This document shows, one piece after another, positions 1 through 6,667 of a stretch of DNA of 6,749 nucleotides. Position 1 is the first letter of the stretch, and each line of letters opens with the position of its first letter. A model generated the notes under the pieces. It made no database searches, was not told the DNA's origin, and was given only the letters and a program-made list of their open reading frames with translations. This DNA comes from an uncultured Saprospiraceae bacterium (GTDB lineage: Bacteria > Bacteroidota > Bacteroidia > Chitinophagales > Saprospiraceae): NCBI GenBank assembly GCA_937894165.1, contig CALCSX010000409.1, positions 1 through 6,749 of the forward strand. Reading direction: 5' to 3'. The position numbers were made by a program, and so were the translations under genes.

Positions 1-2
1 CT

Positions 3-2978
3 CATGATGAATTTGGTGGGAGAGCTATACAAATAGATGGTGCGGGAAGCATTAGCAACCATGCCACGCATGTGGGCGGAACTTTAATTGGTGGTGGTGC
101 CAACCCGGAGGCGCGAGGAATGTCCTACGAGGCCGATTTATGGGCGCACGATTGGAACAGCGATAATGCAGAGATGGCTGAGGCCGCAGCGCAGGGATTG
201 TTAATTTCAAATCACTCTTACGGATCTATTACAGGATGGGCAAATGGAGATTGGAGTGGGACGAATGGACCACATTGGTGGGGAGATCCGGAAATTGATG
301 AAGAACAAGATTATAATTTTGGCCGATATAATGGGGGAGCGGTACAATGGGATGAAATATCCTACAATGCTCCATACTACCTCATTGTAAAATCCGCAGG
401 AAACGATAGAGGAAACAGTGGATCATCAGCGCATCATGTGTTTCAAAATGGCAGTTGGGAGTTAGTTGATATAGTTCGGCCTAGTGATGGGGGCGCTCTT
501 GGCTATGATTGTATTCCTAGTTCGGGCAATGCCAAGAATATCTTAACGATAGGTGCAGTTAGAGGTATCCCCAATGGATTTAATCAACCATCAGATATTA
601 TTATGAGTTCTTTTAGCGGCTGGGGTCCGACAGATGATGGAAGAATCAAGCCGGATGTTGTGGGGAATGGCGTACAGGTTTTGTCTGCCAGTTCCGGCGG
701 CAACTCCTCCTATGCAAGCCTCAGTGGAACCTCAATGTCTGGTCCTAATGTTGCCGGATCACTACTTCTTTTGCAACAGCTGCACAATGATCTTTTCGGA
801 AAATTTATGTTATCTTCCACATTAAAGGCTGTTGTAATCCATACTGCCGATTCCGCAACAGGGGAATCCAGACCGGACTATAGAAACGGCTGGGGATTGG
901 TTAATATCAAGAAAGCGGCGGACGTATTATCCCAACCTTTCTTCCATCAATTCGAAGAAATAACTATGACAAATGGGGACACTATTCAACGTGAAATCAT
1001 TTCTAATGGCTTGGAACCGATAAAAGTAACAATAGCATGGACAGACCTGCCCGGGGAACCGGCGGAAGCGGTGTTGAACTCCAGAACACCCAGGTTGGTA
1101 AACGATATTGATGTACGGTTAAGATCCATTGAAGATAGTTCACTTATATACCTTCCTTTTATTCTGGATCCTGAAATTCCAGATAATCCGGCTACAACAG
1201 GGGATAATTTTGTTGACAATGTTGAAGTAATTTATCCGGGGGTCGTGCCCGCAGGAAGATACATTGTCGAAATAAGTCATAAAGGAAATTTGGTGGGAAA
1301 TTCTCAAGTATTTTCACTGGTGACCAGCTCACCTCTAAGCGAGTGTCAATTGACCACAGAAGATAGAATCGAGATCCAATTGCCTTGCTATGACCCTACT
1401 GCCTTGACAGATGTGGTTATCGAACAAGCTGAGGGAATCGCACCATTTCAATATAAAATTGGAAGTAGTGAATTTCAGGATGAGAATGTTTTCGTTGATC
1501 TAAATCCCGGCAATCATTTGGTATTGGTGAAAGACAGTGCAGATTGTATCGGCGTTATCAATATTTTAATCTCTAATCCTGATGAGATTAGTATTGATAT
1601 GGCACCGGAAATGAGATTTCATGCACTTGCAGGAGATCAGGAAGAGGGTTTTATTTCAGCATTTGCAGGTAATGCAGGTTGGGGAGGCGCTGCTTTTGAG
1701 AATTTACTCTCCGCCAAAGCAGTTTTTGTTGATGACGGAACTGATAATGGCATTTTGGGTTGTGAAGATTTGGTGAATGGGGAAGACATTGCCGGAAACA
1801 TTGCTCTTATTAGAAGAGGCGAGTGTGAATTCGGACTGAAAGCTTTAAATGCTCAAATTGCGGGAGCTATAGCCGTGATAATTATAAATAACGAGCCCGG
1901 TGTAATGACCATGGGCGCAGGAGCTGTCGGCAATCAGGTTAATATTCCGGTTTATATGATACCTAATTCTGCGGAGGATATCCTTTTCGATATGCAGGAA
2001 GAGGGAGAGCTATCTTTCGAAATTGGGGAGAAATTGCGCATACGCCATGCTAATTGTACAGAACCGGAAGGGGGCTTCATCGACCCTGTGATTAGGGGAG
2101 GCACAGGTGATTACACATTGTTATGGAATACCGGTGACACGACCGCCATTTTGGAAAGCGCAGGACCGGGTGAATATATTTTGGAAGTGATGGATAGCAA
2201 TTTCTGTGAGGCTACATTCTCTTTTGAAATCCCGGAAATATTTAGTCCACAACCCCTAATAATTACTAGCGATGAAACATGTCTAGGTGATAATGATGGT
2301 ACTATTTTTATATCCAATCCTCAACAATTAGAAGATTATAATTTCTTTTTGGAGGGTGAGGAGCAAGGGTTTAACTTCCAGAATCTGGCTGCCGGAATGT
2401 ATTTTGGTGTATTAAGGAACAGTTTAGACTGCGAAGTGCAGGTAGACAGCTTATTGGTTGGTCCCGGAGCGGATGTGCCTATTTTAGATATTCTTGGAGA
2501 TACATTAGTCTCATATGACGAACCGGCAATTTATAATGTCGATCCTGAAGATTGGGAAGGGTCATATGATTGGAGTATCGTAAATGGTGAAATAATCAAT
2601 GGTCAAGGTACACAGGAAGTAACCGTGGAATTTTTCAACCCTGATAATGATGCTGTATTAATGCTTACTTTGGTCGAAGGCGAATGTAGGAAGTCTATGG
2701 ATCTCACCATATCAGCTGAGCCCAACTCAAATACATTACATTTGGAAAAAAATTCCAGCTTAAGCATTTTTCCTGTGCCTGCACGAAATATTTTGAATGT
2801 CAAAGTTGAAAATTACCTTACAAATCAATCAGACAGATTCTACCTCATGAATTCGACAGGGCAGGTAATTGAAACTTATACCACAATGCCAAAACAAGAA
2901 ATCGATATTTCAGGCTTGGCTTCCGGATTATACTTTATCTATTGGGAGGGGAAATCGGTGAAATTCATCAAAATATAG
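3..2978 (+). CDS. Secreted S8 (subtilisin/KP-43-like) serine protease with PA domain, SprB repeats and T9SS tail; 5'-truncated
   Basis: The frame is open to the left edge, so this is the last 991 residues of a larger protein; the GTG at 72 is internal. Counting residue 1 at base 3, the catalytic His is H20 in NHATHVGGT, the oxyanion Asn is N134 in KSAGNDRG, and the nucleophile Ser is S244 in SGTSMSGP. The catalytic Asp must lie upstream. The S8 domain ends near residue 308. A KP-43-type beta-sandwich follows (about 316-443, with VTIAWTD and NDIDVRL), then an SprB-like repeat (450-525), a PA domain (about 540-672, GNIALIRRGECEFG), two more SprB-like repeats (678-743 with GGTGDYTLLW; 751-821), a PKD-like domain (826-905) and a T9SS type A sorting tail (916-991, starting SIFPVPA and ending in a Lys-rich strand). 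Inference: the protein crosses the outer membrane by T9SS and is released or anchored at the surface, where it degrades extracellular protein. All visible catalytic residues are intact. The substrate is unknown. Confidence 0.93.
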   Translation, partial: HDEFGGRAIQIDGAGSISNHATHVGGTLIGGGANPEARGMSYEADLWAHDWNSDNAEMAEAAAQGLLISNHSYGSITGWANGDWSGTNGPHWWGDPEIDEEQDYNFGRYNGGAVQWDEISYNAPYYLIVKSAGNDRGNSGSSAHHVFQNGSWELVDIVRPSDGGALGYDCIPSSGNAKNILTIGAVRGIPNGFNQPSDIIMSSFSGWGPTDDGRIKPDVVGNGVQVLSASSGGNSSYASLSGTSMSGPNVAGSLLLLQQLHNDLFGKFMLSSTLKAVVIHTADSATGESRPDYRNGWGLVNIKKAADVLSQPFFHQFEEITMTNGDTIQREIISNGLEPIKVTIAWTDLPGEPAEAVLNSRTPRLVNDIDVRLRSIEDSSLIYLPFILDPEIPDNPATTGDNFVDNVEVIYPGVVPAGRYIVEISHKGNLVGNSQVFSLVTSSPLSECQLTTEDRIEIQLPCYDPTALTDVVIEQAEGIAPFQYKIGSSEFQDENVFVDLNPGNHLVLVKDSADCIGVINILISNPDEISIDMAPEMRFHALAGDQEEGFISAFAGNAGWGGAAFENLLSAKAVFVDDGTDNGILGCEDLVNGEDIAGNIALIRRGECEFGLKALNAQIAGAIAVIIINNEPGVMTMGAGAVGNQVNIPVYMIPNSAEDILFDMQEEGELSFEIGEKLRIRHANCTEPEGGFIDPVIRGGTGDYTLLWNTGDTTAILESAGPGEYILEVMDSNFCEATFSFEIPEIFSPQPLIITSDETCLGDNDGTIFISNPQQLEDYNFFLEGEEQGFNFQNLAAGMYFGVLRNSLDCEVQVDSLLVGPGADVPILDILGDTLVSYDEPAIYNVDPEDWEGSYDWSIVNGEIINGQGTQEVTVEFFNPDNDAVLMLTLVEGECRKSMDLTISAEPNSNTLHLEKNSSLSIFPVPARNILNVKVENYLTNQSDRFYLMNSTGQVIETYTTMPKQEIDISGLASGLYFIYWEGKSVKFIKI

Positions 2979-2992
2979 CCTCATATTTTAAC

Positions 2993-3034
2993 TTAAAATG
3001 GCTACACAATTTTAGAAATGTGTAGCCATTTTAA
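2993..3034. terminator. Bidirectional intrinsic terminator between convergent genes
   Basis: A perfect 16-bp inverted repeat (2993-3008 paired with 3019-3034; core ATGGCTACACA / TGTGTAGCCAT) encloses a 10-nt loop. The arms begin and end in A and T runs, so each strand gives a GC-containing stem followed by a U-rich stretch. It lies 14 bp after the protease stop and 16 bp before the stop of the convergent beta-barrel gene, where a shared terminator is expected. Confidence 0.88.
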
Positions 3035-3050
3035 ATTTTAATCCTGTGAG

Positions 3051-4256
3051 CTATAAATGAAATCTATAAGATAAACCTATACCGGGACTTAATAAGCTCA
3101 TTTTTTCTCTCGATAAAGATTGTTGATAAGAACAATCCGCATGTACACTCCATCTTGCGTTAATTAAATAGGAAAATGAAGCGCCTGCCTGAACAAATAA
3201 TATACTAGTTGTTGCATCAGCTAATATAAAATCCTCACTGTTGGAAAAATCGGGAAGAATTGAACTCTCATCATGTACCTGCGATATACTTTGGTTTTGA
3301 GATATCACTCCTAACCCTAAGTAAGGCGTTATATTAACCTTATTCCAAAGCCTAAAGGAATAACCGGCTCTTACATCAAGATGCAAGCTTAAGGTATGGG
3401 TGTATTTAAATCTTCTAAATGAGGAACTGTTATCTATAGGTATATATCTGTCCAAATTAGTGTTTCCTCCCAAAGAAAGATTTGAAATACTGACATTCGC
3501 TCCTATAAAAGCATTGCCCCTGTGGAAATTTACACCTAAACTCGACTGTAAATTATTTGAAGTAGAAGAAGAAGGATTGAAATAAACAATTGGCCTGTAA
3601 GCTCCAAGAGAAACGGACATAAAACTCAGATTTTTCCTTTTCAGTTTTTCCGCCGGACTCAATTCTATCTCCTTCTTTTCCTCAACTACTTCATATTTAT
3701 TCATAGGCAATTCTGACAATTCTTCGATATCTTGAACGATATGTGGCTTAGAGATAGTCAACAAATCTTCTTCAGATTCAGAATGAAACGCTTCAGCATT
3801 TTTTGTTTTTGTGGCTAAGCCAATATTCCCAATTTGATCATGTGATTTGTTTTCAATATTGAGATTCTCGCTACCTGAATATTTGGAATCATTATTTATA
3901 GAAAACCTTGAATCTATACTTTCCTTTTTCTTTAAAGCAACATTATTCCCATGAAAAATTTCGGAATCAGTTTCGACGGCATCTAATTGTTTTTCTTGAT
4001 TTAAAATGTTTGCATTCCCTTCATCAATATTTATACTCGCATAATTAGAGATTTCCGTGTCTAAATTATCAGGAATATACATGTGTCCATAGAGAAACAG
4101 TAAACCTCCACTAGCCATCACTGCCATCATGATGGAAATCAGAAAGCCGTACTTAAATTTTGATCGCTCCAGCAAAATCTCCATCTGTTCCCAATCCCCG
4201 GGTTTTGGGCTGGGCTTGAAGTCATCGAATTTACTTTTTAAACTATTGTTGTTCAT
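3051..4256 (-). CDS. Putative double-membrane-spanning anti-sigma factor with C-terminal outer-membrane beta-barrel
   Basis: 401 residues, ATG start at 4256. Four parts are visible. Residues 1-36 form a polar head (FDDFKPSPKPGDWEQMEILL), of the kind found in Bacteroidota proteins encoded after ECF sigma genes. Residues 37-57 are one hydrophobic helix. Residues 58-208 are a polar Asn/Glu/Lys/Ser-rich linker with no obvious fold. Residues 209-401 are alternating amphipathic strands with Gly/aromatic turns, about eight in number, ending SYRFHL, typical of a small outer-membrane barrel. The gene starts 34 bp after the sigma stop, so the two are almost certainly co-transcribed. Inference: the head binds the sigma factor in the cytoplasm, the helix sits in the inner membrane, the linker crosses the periplasm and the barrel sits in the outer membrane. 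As I recall, such dual-membrane anti-sigma factors (Dma family) were described in Bacteroides thetaiotaomicron. The alternative is a barrel protein whose helix is a signal anchor and which has no sigma role. No recognised anti-sigma domain (for example a zinc motif) is visible. Confidence 0.8.
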   Translation of the reverse strand: MNNNSLKSKFDDFKPSPKPGDWEQMEILLERSKFKYGFLISIMMAVMASGGLLFLYGHMYIPDNLDTEISNYASINIDEGNANILNQEKQLDAVETDSEIFHGNNVALKKKESIDSRFSINNDSKYSGSENLNIENKSHDQIGNIGLATKTKNAEAFHSESEEDLLTISKPHIVQDIEELSELPMNKYEVVEEKKEIELSPAEKLKRKNLSFMSVSLGAYRPIVYFNPSSSTSNNLQSSLGVNFHRGNAFIGANVSISNLSLGGNTNLDRYIPIDNSSSFRRFKYTHTLSLHLDVRAGYSFRLWNKVNITPYLGLGVISQNQSISQVHDESSILPDFSNSEDFILADATTSILFVQAGASFSYLINARWSVHADCSYQQSLSREKMSLLSPGIGLSYRFHL

Positions 4257-4290
4257 TTTAAATTGGGTTTATCCATCTTAAAGATCATTT

Positions 4291-4854
4291 TTAATTGACC
4301 TTCAAGGCATTATAATTTTGATGTTCTTTGATTTGTTCTTTTAACCTTTGTTTTGCCTTAAATAAATTTGATTTTGATGTTCCGACATTTATTTGAAGCA
4401 TTGTTGCTATTTCCTCATGAGAATATTCTTCCAAAACATACAAATTAAAGACTGTTCTGTAAGCCGGACTCAATTGCTGAACCATTTCAAGTATTTCTTC
4501 CACTCCTAAGGGTGATAAAAAGTCGAAGGTTAAGCCGACATCCGGTACATATTGAATATCCTCAAGCGAAACATGTTTAATTTTGCTTCTTGTGAAATCT
4601 ATAGCTGTATTGATCGCAATCCTATATATCCAGGAGAAGAAGTTTCCTTTCTCCGAACTGTATTCCTCCAGCTTAGAAAAGACTTTGAAATAGGAATCGT
4701 TCAATATTTGCAAGGCTTCATCTCTATTCCCGGCATATCTTAAACATAAGGACATAACAGGACCGTAGTACATTTCGTACAATTGTTTTTGAGCTTTCCT
4801 GTCATTTTTTTTACAGGCCTGCAACAATCTACTTAACAATTCCTCTTCGACCAC
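4291..4854 (-). CDS. ECF-type RNA polymerase sigma factor (sigma-70 family)
   Basis: 187 residues, the usual size for an ECF sigma. Region 2 spans about 24-93 (QLYEMYYGPVMSLCLRY, then NDSYFKVFSKLEEY and the FFSWIYRIAINTAIDFTR core/-10 recognition helix). Region 4 spans about 125-176, with the helix-turn-helix YSHEEIATMLQINVGTSKSNL and the basic KAKQRLK tail. There is no region 1 or 3, as expected for ECF members. It should direct core RNA polymerase to a small regulon, probably including its own operon. The partner downstream is the membrane barrel protein, a likely regulator. The start is unusual: I chose GTG at 4854 because a TAG sits immediately upstream in frame (4855-4857). An ATG three codons before that stop (4864-4866) is in the same frame but cannot be used. 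No clear Shine-Dalgarno is visible. The regulon and signal cannot be read from the sequence. Confidence 0.93.
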   Translation of the reverse strand: MVEEELLSRLLQACKKNDRKAQKQLYEMYYGPVMSLCLRYAGNRDEALQILNDSYFKVFSKLEEYSSEKGNFFSWIYRIAINTAIDFTRSKIKHVSLEDIQYVPDVGLTFDFLSPLGVEEILEMVQQLSPAYRTVFNLYVLEEYSHEEIATMLQINVGTSKSNLFKAKQRLKEQIKEHQNYNALKVN

Positions 4855-4945
4855 CTACGATACCATTAATTTCACTTTCAAATTTCTATTTTTTGTCCAA
4901 AAGAAAATAGCTGTTCTTATAATTCTTATTGAAAACACCCGATGA

Positions 4946-5209
4946 CTATTTACAAACGCATAATTCACAATCTTCTCTTGTTTCGAAACCTACCTGGGTG
5001 CAACCACTATACCCAATCTGCTCACAAGATTTTGACCCAGAATTATAGAACCACCTTAGAAATGCAGCCTGACAATCTTCATCTGTTGGAGGAGCTTCCA
5101 TACAAATAGGGCTATTCGCTTCCTCGCAATCTTTGTTGCAAGCAATACTAAATCCGAGAATACAAAACAAAACCATAATCTTCAAAATTGACGCTATTTT
5201 CATAACCAT
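4946..5209 (-). CDS. Small Cys-rich lipoprotein with Kunitz/BPTI-like domain
   Basis: 87 residues from ATG 5209; ATG 5203, two codons later, is an equally good start (MKIASILKIMV). Residues 4-23 are a lipoprotein signal peptide, with C24 as the probable lipidated Cys in a relaxed lipobox (FSIAC). The residues after it, NKDCEE, resemble the Lys-acidic surface-export signal of Bacteroidota lipoproteins. The mature part has eight further Cys (28, 36, 46, 62, 70, 81, 84, 86). Residues 36-86 follow the Kunitz plan: C-x9-C-x15-C-x7-C-x10-C, with RWFYNSGSKSC matching the RYFYN-to-Cys segment, GYSGC matching VYGGC, and FETREDC matching the F-x-S/T-x-E-x-C helix. The usual Gly before the second Cys is missing and the P1-equivalent residue is Gln47, so trypsin inhibition is not expected. 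It starts 9 bp after the propeller lipoprotein stop, so the two are probably co-transcribed. The fold assignment is good; inhibitory activity is uncertain. Confidence 0.83.
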   Translation of the reverse strand: MVMKIASILKIMVLFCILGFSIACNKDCEEANSPICMEAPPTDEDCQAAFLRWFYNSGSKSCEQIGYSGCTQVGFETREDCELCVCK

Positions 5210-5218
5210 TTTTTTAAA

Positions 5219-6523
5219 TTATTTAACTGCTAATATTGATAACAACTTGATATCATTGATATCACTATAATCATATTGTGCCAATCCATCTTCTCCAATC
5301 ATCAAAAGTACATCCGGCAATGGAATGACATCGAATGCATGAATATCCTTATAGTGCTTAATAAGATTGTCACTTATTTTTAAAGGATCAGATTTGTTGA
5401 AAATCTTAAGACCATCCGTTCCATCACATAAGAACAGCAAATCATGAGCTATTCCAAGGCCATGAGGATTGTGCATTGGGTAAGTCTTATCAAGTACGGG
5501 ATTTGTGATGTCGCTAATATCCACTACATCCAACTGGTTGGTAAAACCTTGACATTCGTTACCGGATCTCAATGTCACATAGGCGTGATTCCCATTGACT
5601 ACTACCGGATCACAACTGTTAGCATGGGTGAAAGTTGATATCAATTTAGGGTATAAAGCATCCCCGGCATCAACTATATACATCCCATTCTGTCCACCTA
5701 CAAATAAATAGTCATTGTAGGGAAATATTGTCTCTATTCCAAATCCAAGGCTTTCGGTATGCACTTTTTCTAAGGCTTCACCAACTTGAAATGATATCAA
5801 TTCATATTGATTAACAGCATATAGCACACCCACCTTCGCTCCAAATCTCGACATTGAACCTGCTGTAGCAATCACATCATTTTGGGTTACTCCAAAAACA
5901 TTTCCACCTTCACTTGAAAAAGAATTAAATGTAGCCATATCAACATTGGTAGTAAAATTCCTTGGACCTGCATCAATAAAGAAATTATAATGTCCATTTT
6001 CACTACAATCCATAGTGTAAGTTTCTGTGCTTTCTATATATTCTACTGCTATATTGCCATCTTCATCTGTGAGATAAGGAAAATTAGCACTGTTGTGAAA
6101 AACCTCATTCACACGCTCAATTAACTGAACATTCCTAATATCACTAATATCTAAAACTACTATATCATTGTAGCTGTCTGAATACAATTTACCTCCTAAA
6201 ATATAAACATCCAAAGAACCCGGAATATTTATAAAATCGATCGGAGTAGGGTTTGTCTTATCTGAATTATCAATAATGTGAATGCCCTTCTCGACCTCAT
6301 TTAAAAGTATATAATGACCAATAGCGAATATTTTTCCTGGATTCTCAATGGGTTGAACTCCCGCATTGCCTATCTTGGCATTAATACTTTCTCTTGATTC
6401 AAAAACTGGGGTGTGAATCACATAAGTGGTCTTCGATGTACAGGTAGTTTTAGAGCATGATACGAAAAGCATACTAGCCATAAAACCTAATATAAGAATT
6501 TGTAAGAAGGATATTGATTTCAT
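5219..6523 (-). CDS. LVIVD-repeat beta-propeller lipoprotein
   Basis: 434 residues from ATG 6523. The frame stays open for 30 more codons upstream, but that stretch is basic and low-complexity and would bury the signal peptide. Starting at 6523 gives a classical signal (MKSISFLQILILGF...) with a lipidated Cys at residue 23 (FVSC). The body has repeated blade-like units of the LVIVD type: a hydrophobic strand, a D/N-G turn, then a strand ending in a VxDISD-like motif. Clear copies lie near 64-95 (KGIHIIDNSDKTNP), 106-135 (IVVLDISDIRN), 263-295 (NGMYIVDAGD), 305-345 (LDVVDISDITNP), 354-383 (DGLKIFNKSDP) and 395-428. This fits a six- or seven-bladed propeller on the cell envelope. Close relatives with the GKIxxxGxYxLxNExxKGIHIIDN segment are common in Bacteroidota and are mostly uncharacterised. 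No catalytic site is visible; a binding or scaffold role is inferred. It is the first gene of the pair with the Kunitz-like lipoprotein. Confidence 0.87.
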   Translation of the reverse strand: MKSISFLQILILGFMASMLFVSCSKTTCTSKTTYVIHTPVFESRESINAKIGNAGVQPIENPGKIFAIGHYILLNEVEKGIHIIDNSDKTNPTPIDFINIPGSLDVYILGGKLYSDSYNDIVVLDISDIRNVQLIERVNEVFHNSANFPYLTDEDGNIAVEYIESTETYTMDCSENGHYNFFIDAGPRNFTTNVDMATFNSFSSEGGNVFGVTQNDVIATAGSMSRFGAKVGVLYAVNQYELISFQVGEALEKVHTESLGFGIETIFPYNDYLFVGGQNGMYIVDAGDALYPKLISTFTHANSCDPVVVNGNHAYVTLRSGNECQGFTNQLDVVDISDITNPVLDKTYPMHNPHGLGIAHDLLFLCDGTDGLKIFNKSDPLKISDNLIKHYKDIHAFDVIPLPDVLLMIGEDGLAQYDYSDINDIKLLSILAVK

Positions 6524-6578
6524 AATTAAAATTTTAAATTTTTTGGAATATGACCTATTACGACATGGAAAATGAAAA

Positions 6579-6615
6579 GGTTGCCTCCCTTTTTTATCCA
6601 TTTTCACAGGCAACC
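6579..6615 (-). promoter_or_regulatory. Leader hairpin with U-rich tail upstream of the propeller operon
   Basis: GGTTGCCT and AGGCAACC form a perfect 8-bp inverted repeat (6608-6615 with 6579-6586) around a 21-nt A/G-rich loop. Read on the minus strand, the stem is followed by TTTTCATTTT, which resembles an intrinsic terminator or attenuator. No minus-strand gene ends nearby, so it more likely acts in the 5' leader of the lipoprotein operon, or as a protein-binding dyad in the divergent intergenic region. The structure is visible; its function is inferred. Confidence 0.5.
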
Positions 6616-6621
6616 AAATAA

Positions 6622-6651
6622 ATTATATAGCGTACTATTCAGTGTAGTCAA
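6622..6651 (-). promoter_or_regulatory. Promoter-like sequence for the lipoprotein operon
   Basis: On the minus strand TTGACT (6651-6646) is followed after 18 bp by TATAAT (6627-6622), nearly the sigma-70 consensus. The predicted transcription start is about 6615, leaving a leader of about 92 nt before the ATG at 6523. Caution: the primary sigma factor of Bacteroidota prefers a TTG / TAnnTTTG layout, and only an imperfect TTTATTTG overlaps here. A/T-rich DNA can match by chance. Confidence 0.4.
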
Positions 6652-6667
6652 AATAAGTGTTAAGATA

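Noticed and set aside
60..71. HATH instead of the usual HGTH at the S8 catalytic His, as a possible inactive protease
   Set aside because: The His itself, the Asn and the Ser motif are all intact, and as I recall Ala at this position occurs in Bacteroidota S8 proteases, so there is no reason to call it inactive.
4886..4910. Inverted repeat CTATTTT...AAAATAG upstream of the sigma gene
   Set aside because: Only seven A/T-rich pairs, without a following U-run, so it is too weak to call a terminator or operator.
4855..4945. A separate promoter for the sigma operon
   Set aside because: I searched for TTG / TAnnTTTG and TTGACA / TATAAT pairs. TATAAG and several TTTG words occur, but none has a partner at the right spacing.
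5444..5638. 64-codon plus-strand ORF inside the propeller gene
   Set aside because: It is antisense to a well-supported CDS and has no recognisable domain, signal or leader; the same holds for the other short ORFs within the protease, barrel and sigma genes.
6524..6613. 30-codon N-terminal extension of the propeller lipoprotein from a TTG at 6613 or ATG at 6601
   Set aside because: It would bury the lipoprotein signal peptide, it is basic and low-complexity, and its start falls at or next to the predicted transcription start and inside the hairpin.
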